NCBI RefSeq assembly: GCF_019645875.1
Contig: NZ_CP081000.1
Span: forward strand, 3,782,001-3,846,000
DNA: 64,000 nucleotides
Source: Mycolicibacterium senegalense
Lineage (GTDB): Bacteria; Actinomycetota; Actinomycetes; Mycobacteriales; Mycobacteriaceae
Direction of reading: 5' to 3'
The translations under genes and the position numbers were made by a program. The notes beneath the pieces were generated by a model. That model worked only from the letters and a program-made list of their open reading frames with translations, ran no database searches and was not told the DNA's origin. Numbering within the stretch: the first letter of the stretch is position 1; each line of letters opens with the position of its first letter. Shown here one piece after another: positions 25,799 through 34,271 of this stretch.

Positions 25799-27306
25799 GA
25801 CACACCCCCAACCTGTCGGAAGCTCAACGCCGCGGCCACGTCTTCGCGGGCCGGTATGGACCGCCCCGCCAGGTCGGCCAGAGTCCAAGCCACCCTCAAG
25901 CTGCGGTCGGCCCCGCGCATGCTGATCAGCCCGCGGTCGAGTGCGGTCCGCAACGGCTCCATCGCGGCTTTGGGCAGTCGGAATTCGCGTCGCAGCAGCG
26001 GCCCGCGTACCTCGGCGTTGGTGCCGATTCCATAGGGTTTCCACCGCTCTTGGGCGGCAAGGCGCGCGACGGCAACTCGTTCGCCCACCACAGCGCTGGA
26101 CTCCCCGGCCTGTGGGGTGAACGCGCCGACGGTGACCGGGTGCAACTCCACCTGCAGGTCGACGCGATCCACCAACGGCCCCGACAACTTGCCGCGATAC
26201 CGCAGCTTGGCCTGAGCCGAACACACACAATCTTCCGATTTGGGCGGTGCGCACGGGCACGGGTTGGCCGCCAGCACCAATTGAAACCGGGCCGGATAAC
26301 ACGCCACCCCGTCACGACGGGCCAGCCGAATCTCACCATCCTCCAACGGAGTACGTAGCGCCTCGAGCGCCCTGGTCCCCATCTCGGGGAACTCGTCGAG
26401 AAACAACACTCCCCGGTGCGCCCGGCTGACCGCCCCGGGACGGGCGAACCCACTACCGCCCCCGACCAGTGCTGCCACGCTCGAAGTGTGATGTGGAGCG
26501 ACGAACTGCGGCCGCGTTATCAACGGTGTGTCCCCCGCCAACAACCCCGCCACGGAATGAATCGCGGTCACCTCCAACGACTCGCTCTGCGACAACGACG
26601 GCAACAAGCCCGGAAGACGCTGGGCCAGCATCGTTTTTCCGATGCCGGGAGGTCCCGTGAGGAGCAGGTGATGAGCACCCGCGGCGGCGACTTCCAGCGC
26701 GTAGCGCGCTTGGGCCTGGCCAACCACGTCGGCAAGGTCGGACGTGGGCTCCGGCGCACGCCCCGGTGCGGCCACCCGGGCAACCAGATCTGCCTTGCCG
26801 TCCAGCCAGGCCTGCAAGTGACCCAATGTGCGCACACCGCACACCTCGATGCCGTCCACCAAACTGGCCTCGGCCAGGTTGTCGACGGGCACCACCACCA
26901 GGGGCCAGCCCTCGGCCTTGGCGGCCAGCACCGCCGGCAATACGCCGTGCACCGGCCGGACCCGGCCGTCAAGCGCGAGTTCGCCGAGCAGCACCGACTT
27001 CTCCAGCCGCGCCCAGGCCGTCTTGGTGTGCGCCGAGAGCACTGCCGCCGCCAACGCCAGGTCGTACACCGACCCGACCTTGCGCAAGGTAGCCGGTGAC
27101 AGCGCCAATGTCAGCCGCGACATCGGCCAGGTGTTGCCACAGTTGGTGATCGCCGCCCGCACCCGGTCCCGCGATTCCTGCAGGGCGGTATCGGGCAATC
27201 CCACCAGATGTACCCCGGGCAGACCCGAGGTGATGTCCGCCTCGATCTCCACGATCACGCCGTCCACCGCGCGAACGGCCACCGAATAGGCTCTGCCCAA
27301 ACCCAT
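25795..27306 (-). CDS. comM: YifB/ComM-family AAA+ ATPase
   Basis: 503 residues. ComM is a hexameric helicase that promotes branch migration during recombination of imported DNA. The N-terminal Lon-protease-like domain (GLPGVHLVGLPD, LALSPATLRKVGS) is followed by the AAA+ core with Walker A GPPGIGKTMLAQ near residue 220, Walker B GVLFLDEFPEMG, and a cysteine-containing insertion NPCPCAPPKSEDCVCS. The family is widely annotated as magnesium-chelatase-like. It sits one base after yraN and overlaps dprA. Confidence 0.95.
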   Translation of the reverse strand: MGLGRAYSVAVRAVDGVIVEIEADITSGLPGVHLVGLPDTALQESRDRVRAAITNCGNTWPMSRLTLALSPATLRKVGSVYDLALAAAVLSAHTKTAWARLEKSVLLGELALDGRVRPVHGVLPAVLAAKAEGWPLVVVPVDNLAEASLVDGIEVCGVRTLGHLQAWLDGKADLVARVAAPGRAPEPTSDLADVVGQAQARYALEVAAAGAHHLLLTGPPGIGKTMLAQRLPGLLPSLSQSESLEVTAIHSVAGLLAGDTPLITRPQFVAPHHTSSVAALVGGGSGFARPGAVSRAHRGVLFLDEFPEMGTRALEALRTPLEDGEIRLARRDGVACYPARFQLVLAANPCPCAPPKSEDCVCSAQAKLRYRGKLSGPLVDRVDLQVELHPVTVGAFTPQAGESSAVVGERVAVARLAAQERWKPYGIGTNAEVRGPLLRREFRLPKAAMEPLRTALDRGLISMRGADRSLRVAWTLADLAGRSIPAREDVAAALSFRQVGGVS

Positions 27307-27307
27307 C

Positions 27308-27676
27308 TCAACCCACCCCCTTCAGGTGGGTCAGCTCAGGTTCACGACGGCGCCCGATCCGCACCCCGATCACGTCGATGCGCAGGGCGGAGAAACGCGC
27401 CTCCTGCTCAGCCAGCCACAACGCCGCCAACCGTCGGATCCGGCGCACCTTCTGCGCCGTCACCGCCTCGGCAAGCCCACCGAAACCGTCGCCGGTGCGG
27501 GTCTTCACCTCGACGAACACCACCGTGTTCGTGGTGACCTCTTCGGCGATCACGTCGAGTTCGCCGTAACGGCAGCGCCAATTGCGCGTCAAGGTGCGCA
27601 ACCCCTGCGCCGCCAGGTGCTCGACGGCCAATTGTTCACCCAGTGCGCCGATCTCGGCCCGTGTCAAAGAACTCAT
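27308..27676 (-). CDS. YraN/UPF0102 family nuclease-fold protein
   Basis: 122 residues, start at ATG 27676 by comparison with the family (MSSLTRAEIGALGEQLAVEHL). It carries the PD-(D/E)xK-type signature RYGELDVIAEE followed by VFVEVKTRTGDGFGG, and the LTRNWRC segment typical of UPF0102. A longer start at 27748 would add a glycine- and proline-rich stretch that is not conserved. The yraN-comM-dprA order is conserved in mycobacteria, which suggests a role in DNA processing, but no biochemical role is established. Confidence 0.9.
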   Translation of the reverse strand: MSSLTRAEIGALGEQLAVEHLAAQGLRTLTRNWRCRYGELDVIAEEVTTNTVVFVEVKTRTGDGFGGLAEAVTAQKVRRIRRLAALWLAEQEARFSALRIDVIGVRIGRRREPELTHLKGVG

Positions 27677-27777
27677 GCCCACACCGTGCGGAGCCGGTCC
27701 GACAAAACCGTCTCCGTGTGGGCGAGTTATCCCCAGCGTGGAGTTCATCCACAGGCGTCGACGGGGACGGTGGTCGA

Positions 27778-28584
27778 TCAGTCCGCTACGCGGTCAGCGA
27801 CCAGACCCTCCTGCACCAGGGTGGCAGCCACCGCGCCGTCGGCACGCAGCAGGCTCGACGTGATGACACCGCGCCCCCGCGCGGTGGCCGGCGAACGCGA
27901 CTCGAGCAGATTCCACTCCCCGGCCCGCACCGGGCGGTGAAACCAGATCGACGAATCCGTGGTGCCACTGCGGTGACTGCGTGACCGCATACTGTGCCCG
28001 TGCACGGCCAGCGCCGGATCGATCCCGTACAGATCGGTGATGTACACCGCGATCAGCATGTGCACCAACGGATCCTCAGGCAGTTCGGCGGTGACCCGCC
28101 ACCACATCCGGCGCACGAATTCCTGTCCGGATCCCTCATCGGCGATACGGATGTCGAACTCGTCGAGTGGCAATGAGGGTGCCGGGCCGGGCGGCCCGGT
28201 ACACGGCAGCACTTCAGGATCGTGCGGCATCGCGCCGATACCGTGTTCAGGCCCGGCGAGTTCCGTCGCGAACGACACCGTGGCCGTCGTCAGCATGCGG
28301 TCGTGCTCATACGATTCGACGCGTCGAGCCGAGGCGGTACGCCCGTCGTACACGTGCTGCACGCGGTATTCGGCTGATTCCCCGGCGTTTCCACCACGCA
28401 GGAATTGCAGGTGCATGTTGGTCGGCGCCCGGTCGTCGCCGACGGTGCGGCAGGCCGCCGCCAAGCTTTGAGCGGCCAGCAGACCGCCGTAGGCCCGCTT
28501 GCCCTCCGGACCGCTGGCGTTGCCGATGAACGCGTCACCCTCAACGCCGGCCCGCACCTCAAGAAGGTTCAGCAAGCCGGTCAC
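27778..28584 (-). CDS. Acyl-CoA thioesterase, TesB-type double hot-dog
   Basis: Hydrolyses acyl-CoA to acid and CoA. It has 268 residues with two hot-dog domains. The N-terminal one has RAYGGLLAAQSLAAACRTV and NMHLQFLRGG. The C-terminal one has AVHGHSMRSRSHRSG and SIWFHRPVRAGEWNLLES (W-F-H-R-P is diagnostic of TesB). It overlaps the CoA-transferase gene by four bases and is the last gene of a four-gene operon with a fused E1 dehydrogenase, so it may release a short or branched acyl-CoA made in that pathway. Confidence 0.92.
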   Translation of the reverse strand: MTGLLNLLEVRAGVEGDAFIGNASGPEGKRAYGGLLAAQSLAAACRTVGDDRAPTNMHLQFLRGGNAGESAEYRVQHVYDGRTASARRVESYEHDRMLTTATVSFATELAGPEHGIGAMPHDPEVLPCTGPPGPAPSLPLDEFDIRIADEGSGQEFVRRMWWRVTAELPEDPLVHMLIAVYITDLYGIDPALAVHGHSMRSRSHRSGTTDSSIWFHRPVRAGEWNLLESRSPATARGRGVITSSLLRADGAVAATLVQEGLVADRVAD

Positions 28585-29819
28585 GACGCATCGGTACCCG
28601 TTGCGACGGTGCCGGATTCGGTCAGCGCCGTGATCTCCTCCGCACCGAGCCCGAGGTGCTCGGCCAGCACCGCTGCGGTGTCGTCACCGAGGGCGGGCGC
28701 GGGGACTGCCGGCGCGTACATGCCGCCGATCGACATCGGCAGGCCCGGCGCCAGGTAGGTGCCGATGCGTGGCTGCTCCAGCGGTGTGAACAGCGGATTG
28801 GCGACCACCCGCTCGTTGACCGCGACCTCGGCGAAGCTGCGGTACCGCTCCCACAGCACCGAGGTTCCCGACAGCGCCGCACTGATCTCCTCGGCGGTGT
28901 GCTCGCTGAACCACAGGGTGAACAATCCGGTGAGGGCGTCGCGGTGGGTGTAGCGCTGGCCTTCGTCGCTGAAGTCGGCACCGAAAGCCTCGGCAAGGGC
29001 GGCAACGGCTTTGGTGGTCCCGGTGACTTCGGTGAGGTCCCGGAAGTGCCTGCCGGTCAGCGCCACGAGCATGAACCCGACGCCGTCGCTGCTGGTGAAG
29101 TTCTGCCCGTAGGTGCCGTACAAGGTGTTCCCGAGCCGTTCGCGGCTGGTGCCGTTGATCATCACCTCGGTCAGGAATCCCAGATTGCCCGCGGTGGCCA
29201 GCGCGACGTTCTCCAACGGGATGCTGATCCGCGCCCCTTCACCGGTGGAGTCACGGTGTCGCAGTGCGGCGCTGACCGCCAGTGCCACGTACAGCCCGCA
29301 GCTGACGTCCCAGGCCGGAAGCACATGGTTGACCGGAGTGGCCAACTGCGCGGGACCGGTGACCATCGGGAAGCCGAGCCCGGCGTTGACCGTGTAATCC
29401 ACGCCGGTGCCGCCGTCCGCGCGCCCCGACACCTCGACGTGAATGAGGTCCGGACGCAGAGCGGACAGAACATCGTACGAATGCCATTGCCGTCCAGCTA
29501 CATTGGTGATGAGAACCCCGGCTTCGGCGATCAGGCGCTGCACCAGCTGCTGCCCGTCAGGCGAGCGCATGTCGGCGGCCAGTGAACGCTTGCCCTTGTT
29601 CAGCCCGGCCCAGTAGATGCTGTCGCCGCCATCGGTGAGCGGCCAACGGTGATAGTCGGCAGCGCCGCCGATGGGGTCGACCCGCACCACCTCGGCACCC
29701 AACTGGGCCAGGGTCATACCGGCCAGCGGTACCGCGACGAAACTGGAGATCTCGACGATCCGCACCCCGGCGAGCGGGCGCGTCGGGTCCGGCGTTACAG
29801 ATTCGGCCATGGCAGTCAA
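28581..29819 (-). CDS. Family III CoA-transferase (CaiB/BaiF)
   Basis: Moves CoA between carboxylic acids through an aspartyl-CoA thioester. It has 412 residues with GVRIVEISSFVAVPLAGM and LAQLGAEVVRVDPIGG at the N-terminus, LNKGKRSLAADMRSPDGQ, and GRADGGTGVDYTVNAGLG where the active-site Asp is expected. Its start is one base past the E1 stop and its end overlaps the thioesterase, so expression is tightly coupled. The substrate is unknown; family members act on bile acids, carnitine, methylacyl-CoA and C5-dicarboxylates. Confidence 0.92.
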   Translation of the reverse strand: MTAMAESVTPDPTRPLAGVRIVEISSFVAVPLAGMTLAQLGAEVVRVDPIGGAADYHRWPLTDGGDSIYWAGLNKGKRSLAADMRSPDGQQLVQRLIAEAGVLITNVAGRQWHSYDVLSALRPDLIHVEVSGRADGGTGVDYTVNAGLGFPMVTGPAQLATPVNHVLPAWDVSCGLYVALAVSAALRHRDSTGEGARISIPLENVALATAGNLGFLTEVMINGTSRERLGNTLYGTYGQNFTSSDGVGFMLVALTGRHFRDLTEVTGTTKAVAALAEAFGADFSDEGQRYTHRDALTGLFTLWFSEHTAEEISAALSGTSVLWERYRSFAEVAVNERVVANPLFTPLEQPRIGTYLAPGLPMSIGGMYAPAVPAPALGDDTAAVLAEHLGLGAEEITALTESGTVATGTDAS

Positions 29820-29820
29820 G

Positions 29821-31965
29821 CTATCGTGCGCCCACCAGTTTCACTGCGGCGGCCTCGATGGTGTCCTCGGACAGCAGCACCTGCAGCGCGGCATCGCCCA
29901 GCGGGATGAAGCTGTCGGCACTGGCCACCCGCTGCAGGCTGCCGGTGAAGCCGTGGTCGACCAGTTCGGCGAGCACGCCTTCCCCCACGCCCCCGGTGCG
30001 GCGGGTCTCGTCGACGATGAGCACCCGGCCGGTCGCTTCCGCCTCGCGCAGCAGGTCCTCGACCGGCAGCGGCGACAGCCACCGCAGGTCGACCACCCGT
30101 GCGCCGATCCCGGCCCGTTTCAGGCGACGGGCCACCCGCAGGCTCATCCACAATCCGTTGCCGAACGTCAGGATGGTCAAGTCGGTGCCGGCACCGTAGG
30201 TGCGGGCAGAACCGATGCGCACCGGCTCGGTTGGATAGTGCGCCAACCACTCCTGATCGCCGTCGGCGTACAGGTCCTTGGTGTGATAAAGGGCGATCGG
30301 TTCGAGGTAAATGCACACGGCGCCAGCGTTTTTCGCGGCGGAAATGCAGGTGTGCAGCATCGCGGCAGCGTCGTCGGGCCGGGCCGGCGAGGCGATCACC
30401 ACCCCGGGGATGTCGCGGATCGCAGCGATCGAGTTGTCGTTGTGGAAGTGGCCGCCGAACCCCTTCTGGTAGCCGTAGCCCGCGATCCGCACCACCATCG
30501 GGTTCCGGTACTGACGACTTGAGAAGAACTGCAACGTGGCCCCCTCACCGCGGATCTGGTCGGCGGCATTGTGCACATAGGCCAGGTACTGGATCTCCGG
30601 GATCGGCACCAGTCCTGAGACGCCCGCTCCGAGAGCCAGTCCCAAGATGGTCTGTTCGTCCAGCAAGGTGTCGAACACCCGCGCGGGCCCTGCGGCGGAC
30701 TGCAGGCCACGGGTCACCCCGTAGACCCCGCCCTTGCGGGCGATGTCCTCGCCGAACACGATCGTCTCCGGGTGCACGTTCAGCGCATCCTTCAGCGCCC
30801 TGTTGATGGCCAGGGCCAGGGTCAGGGGCGGGCCACCGGGCTCACCCGACGCCACGGCCGACACCGCCCGGGCATCGTCGAGCGTTTCGCGCAGCGGGCG
30901 CATCACCGCGGGTGCGCTGTCCAACTGCGGGCAGGCGCTGACCTCGCGAGCCAGCTCCATCACCTCGGCCCGTTTGTCCTCGTAGCGTTGCAGAGCCTGC
31001 TCGGCGGTCAGAACACCGTGGGCCACTAGTGTTCTCGCGGTGTTGAGCACCGGGTCACGCTCGTAGTCCGCGACGATGTCGGCTCCAGGCCGGTAGGCCT
31101 GCTCGTAGTCGGTGCCGGCATGCCCCATCAACCGCACCGTGCGCAGGTGCAGGAACGCGGGTTTGCGCTCACGACGAACCCAATCCGCTGCGGCACGCGC
31201 CGTTTGGACCGCGTCGACGAGATCGCAGCCGTCGGCGGCGAAGTACCTCAACCCCGCACGGTCCCCATAGGCGCGGGAGATCCAGCCCCGCGGTGTCGGC
31301 GTACTGATCCCGATGCCGTTGTCCTCGCAGACGAACAGCAGCGGCATCGGCAGCCCCTGATAGGCGGCATGCAAAGCGGCATTGATGGCGCCCACCGTTG
31401 TCGAGTGATTGACCGAGGCATCACCGAAACTGCAGACCGTCACCGCATCGTCCGGCCATGGGCAGTCGACACCGAGCTTGCGAGTGCGCGCGATCGAGAA
31501 GGCCACCCCGACCGCACGTGGCAGGTGCGAGGCGATGGTAGAGGTCTGCGGAATGATGTTCAGGTCGTGGCGGCCGAATACCTTGTGCCGCCCACCGGAG
31601 ATCGGCTCAGCGGTGGCCGCCACCAACCCCAGCAACACGTCACGCAGCGGATCGGAGCCGTCGACCTGCGCGGCGCGGGCCAGGTAGAAGCCGCCTGACC
31701 GGTAGTGCAAAAGCGCCGGATCGGTCGGTCGCAGGGCGGCGGCGACGGCGGCATTGCCCTCGTGGCCGGACGATCCGATGGTGTAGAAGCCCTGCCCCTG
31801 CGAACGCAGCCACCGGGCGGCAAGGTCCAGATGCCTGCTGCCCAGCTGAGCGTCGAAGAGCGCCAAGGGATTCGGCACAACCAGTGCAGGGGCGTCCCCT
31901 GAGCCCGGCGCGACGAGGGACGCTACCGTCGTGGTGAAGTAGGCGTCGATGGGCTCGCTGGTCAT
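29821..31965 (-). CDS. Fused 2-oxoacid dehydrogenase E1 (alpha-beta) subunit
   Basis: 714 residues that join the two chains of a branched-chain or pyruvate-type E1. The alpha part (about 1-350) has LHYRSGGFYLARAAQ and the thiamine diphosphate motif GDASVNHSTTVGAINAAL followed by CEDNGIGISTP. The beta part (about 385-714) has FGEDIARKGGVYGVTRGL, SRQYRNPMVVRIAGYG and a transketolase C-terminal domain. No E2 lipoyl or E3 gene is adjacent, so it must borrow them or work alone. It is packed within two bases of a HAD phosphatase upstream and a CoA-transferase downstream. Confidence 0.9.
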   Translation of the reverse strand: MTSEPIDAYFTTTVASLVAPGSGDAPALVVPNPLALFDAQLGSRHLDLAARWLRSQGQGFYTIGSSGHEGNAAVAAALRPTDPALLHYRSGGFYLARAAQVDGSDPLRDVLLGLVAATAEPISGGRHKVFGRHDLNIIPQTSTIASHLPRAVGVAFSIARTRKLGVDCPWPDDAVTVCSFGDASVNHSTTVGAINAALHAAYQGLPMPLLFVCEDNGIGISTPTPRGWISRAYGDRAGLRYFAADGCDLVDAVQTARAAADWVRRERKPAFLHLRTVRLMGHAGTDYEQAYRPGADIVADYERDPVLNTARTLVAHGVLTAEQALQRYEDKRAEVMELAREVSACPQLDSAPAVMRPLRETLDDARAVSAVASGEPGGPPLTLALAINRALKDALNVHPETIVFGEDIARKGGVYGVTRGLQSAAGPARVFDTLLDEQTILGLALGAGVSGLVPIPEIQYLAYVHNAADQIRGEGATLQFFSSRQYRNPMVVRIAGYGYQKGFGGHFHNDNSIAAIRDIPGVVIASPARPDDAAAMLHTCISAAKNAGAVCIYLEPIALYHTKDLYADGDQEWLAHYPTEPVRIGSARTYGAGTDLTILTFGNGLWMSLRVARRLKRAGIGARVVDLRWLSPLPVEDLLREAEATGRVLIVDETRRTGGVGEGVLAELVDHGFTGSLQRVASADSFIPLGDAALQVLLSEDTIEAAAVKLVGAR

Positions 31966-31966
31966 C

Positions 31967-32740
31967 TCAGATCAGCTCGATCGCCTCGGCGATCGACGGC
32001 AGCACCCGGCTGGGCCGGAACGGAAAGCGCTCGATGTCGGAGACCGACGTCGAACCGGTGAGCACCAGGATGGTCTCCAGACCGGCCTCGATCCCGGCCA
32101 CCACGTCGGTGTCCATCCGGTCCCCGACCATCACCGTGTTCTCCGAGTGCGCCTCGATCCGGTTGAGCGCACTGCGGAACATCATCGGATTGGGCTTGCC
32201 CACGAAGTAGGGGTCGCGGCCGGTGGCCTTGGTGATCATCGCCGCCACCGAGCCGGTCGCCGGCAGCGGGCCCTCGGCCGACGGGCCCGAAACGTCGGGA
32301 TTGGTGGCGATGAACCGAGCCCCACCGAGGATCAGCCGAACAGCCTTGGTGATCGCCTCGAACGAATACGTGCGGGTCTCCCCCAACACGACGTAGTCCG
32401 GGTCGATGTCGGTCAGTGTGTAACCGACCTCGTGTAATGCGGTGGTCAGGCCGGCCTCGCCGATCACATAGGCCGAGCCGCCCGGCTGCTGGTCGGCCAG
32501 GAATGCCGCCGTCGCCAGGGCTGACGTCCAGATCGACGCCTCGGGCACGATCAGCCCTGAGCGCGCCAGCCGGGCGGCCAGGTCGCGCGGGGTGAAGATC
32601 GAGTTGTTGGTCAGCACCAGGAACGGCCGTTGCTTGTCGGCCAGGGTCTGAAGGAATTCGGCCGCGCCCGGGAGCGCGTGTTCCTCGCGGACCAGGACGC
32701 CGTCCATGTCGGTTAGCCAGCACTGGGCAGGTGAACGCAC
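31967..32740 (-). CDS. HAD-IIA family hydrolase (NagD-like)
   Basis: A 257-residue phosphatase-fold protein. Motif I is L-T-D-M-D-G-V with nucleophile Asp11 and Asp13. Motif II is LVLTNNS, the cap domain lies between motifs II and III, and the C-terminus has VGKPNPMMFRSAL and MVGDRMDTDVVAGIEAGLET (motif IV). The subclass removes phosphate from sugar phosphates, nucleotides or glycerol phosphate. It starts the operon leading into the fused E1 gene with one base between. Its role beside E1 is unclear; metabolite repair or an upstream dephosphorylation are both possible. Confidence 0.9.
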   Translation of the reverse strand: MRSPAQCWLTDMDGVLVREEHALPGAAEFLQTLADKQRPFLVLTNNSIFTPRDLAARLARSGLIVPEASIWTSALATAAFLADQQPGGSAYVIGEAGLTTALHEVGYTLTDIDPDYVVLGETRTYSFEAITKAVRLILGGARFIATNPDVSGPSAEGPLPATGSVAAMITKATGRDPYFVGKPNPMMFRSALNRIEAHSENTVMVGDRMDTDVVAGIEAGLETILVLTGSTSVSDIERFPFRPSRVLPSIAEAIELI

Positions 32741-32824
32741 CGGTCCAGTGTCTCAACTCGCCGTGCGGATCAAGCGGCAACGGAGTTATTCCACCGGGTA
32801 TGGCGACGTTACGGCCGCTGAACG

Positions 32825-32863
32825 CCGATGCCCGGCCACGCTGGTCGCGTAGCCGGGCATCGG
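32825..32863 (-). terminator. Hairpin terminator after the transaminase gene
   Basis: CCGATGCCCGGC (32825-32836) and its perfect complement at 32852-32863 form a 12-base-pair stem around a 15-base loop, ten bases beyond the transaminase stop. It ends the mmsA-transaminase transcript before the HAD gene's start region (32741-32872), which otherwise contains no gene. Confidence 0.75.
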
Positions 32864-32872
32864 AAACGGAGA

Positions 32873-34258
32873 TCAGTTGGTGTGCTGATCGGCCACGTCG
32901 AGTGCCGAGTCCAGGATCGCCAGACCCTCACGCGCTTCTTCCGCGGTCACGTTGCACGGCGGCACGACGTGAATGCGGTTGTAGTTGGCGAACGGCAGCA
33001 AGCCACCCGCCTTGCACGCGCCGACCACGGCGTTCATCGCCGGGCTCGAACCACCGTAAGGCGCCAGCGGCTCTCGGGTCTGCTGGTCGGCGACCAGTTC
33101 GACGGCCCAGAACACACCGGCACCGCGCACTTCGCCGACGCTGCGGTGCTTGGCGGCCAACTCGGCCAGACCCGGCGCCAGCACCTCGGTGCCGATCTCG
33201 GCGGCGTTCTCGACCATGCGCTCCTCGGCCATCGCATTGATGGTCGCGACGGCCGCGGCACACGCCAGCGGATGACCCGAGTAGGTCAGCCCACCGGGGT
33301 AGGCGCGGTGCGCGAAGGTCTCATAGATCTCGGGGCTGATCGCGACGCCGCCCAGCGGCACGTACCCGGAGTTGACTCCCTTGGCGAATGTCATCAGGTC
33401 GGGAACGACATCGAAGTGGTTGATGGAGAACCACTTTCCGCTACGGCCGAACCCGGCCATCACCTCGTCGGCGATGAACACGATGCCGTAGCGGTCGCAG
33501 ATGTCCCGCACCCCGGCCATGTACCCGGGCGGCGGCACCATGATTCCGGCGGTGCCGGGGATCGACTCCAAGATGATCGCGGCGATGGTGGACGGGCCCT
33601 CCATCTGGATCAGCTTCTCGAGGTATTCCAGCGCGCGCTGGGATTCCTGTTCCTCGGTCTCGGCGTAGAACGACGAGCGGTACAGGAACGGCCCGTTGAA
33701 GTGCACGATGCCGGCGTTGCCCCGGTCATTGGGCCAGCGCCGCGGATCACCGGTGAGGTTGATCGCGGTGTCGGTGCCGCCGTGGTAGGCGCGGTACCGC
33801 GACAGCACCTTGTAGCGGCCGGTGTGCAGGCGGGCCATCCGGACCGCATGCTCGACGGCGTCGGCGCCACCGTTGGTGAAGAACACCTTGTTCAGCTCAC
33901 CGGGGGTGCGCTCGGCGATCAGCCGCGCCGCCTCCGAGCGCGCCGCGTTGGCGTACTGCGGAGCGATGGTGCACAGCTTGGCCGCCTGTTCGGCAATGGC
34001 GGCAACGACTTTCGGATGCTGATGACCGATGTTGGTGTTGACCAGCTGGGAGGAGAAGTCCAGCAGCCGGTTGCCGTCACCGTCCCACACGTAGGAACCC
34101 TGTGCGGCGGTGATCGTCATCGGCGTGATCTCCTCCTGCGCCGACCAGGAGTGGAACACGTGTGCGCGGTCGAGCTCATAGGCCCGCGCGGCCTCGGCCT
34201 TCGCCGCCTCGACGGTCAACCCGTTGGGCAGCGCGGCGGAGGATTGAATCACAGTCAT
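32873..34258 (-). CDS. Class III omega-amino acid transaminase
   Basis: A 461-residue PLP enzyme that moves amino groups from omega-amino acids such as beta-alanine or GABA. ATG 34258 is the start. Features include FFTNGGADAVEHAVRMAR (cofactor phosphate region), FIADEVMAGFGRSGKW (Asp that binds the PLP ring nitrogen) and PLP lysine Lys293 in TFAKGVNSGYVPLGG. It lies 13 bases downstream of mmsA and the pair is divergent from a PucR regulator. Transamination of beta-alanine gives malonate semialdehyde, a substrate of MmsA, so the pair is a coherent pathway. Confidence 0.9.
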   Translation of the reverse strand: MTVIQSSAALPNGLTVEAAKAEAARAYELDRAHVFHSWSAQEEITPMTITAAQGSYVWDGDGNRLLDFSSQLVNTNIGHQHPKVVAAIAEQAAKLCTIAPQYANAARSEAARLIAERTPGELNKVFFTNGGADAVEHAVRMARLHTGRYKVLSRYRAYHGGTDTAINLTGDPRRWPNDRGNAGIVHFNGPFLYRSSFYAETEEQESQRALEYLEKLIQMEGPSTIAAIILESIPGTAGIMVPPPGYMAGVRDICDRYGIVFIADEVMAGFGRSGKWFSINHFDVVPDLMTFAKGVNSGYVPLGGVAISPEIYETFAHRAYPGGLTYSGHPLACAAAVATINAMAEERMVENAAEIGTEVLAPGLAELAAKHRSVGEVRGAGVFWAVELVADQQTREPLAPYGGSSPAMNAVVGACKAGGLLPFANYNRIHVVPPCNVTAEEAREGLAILDSALDVADQHTN

Positions 34259-34271
34259 GGGTGGAATTCTC

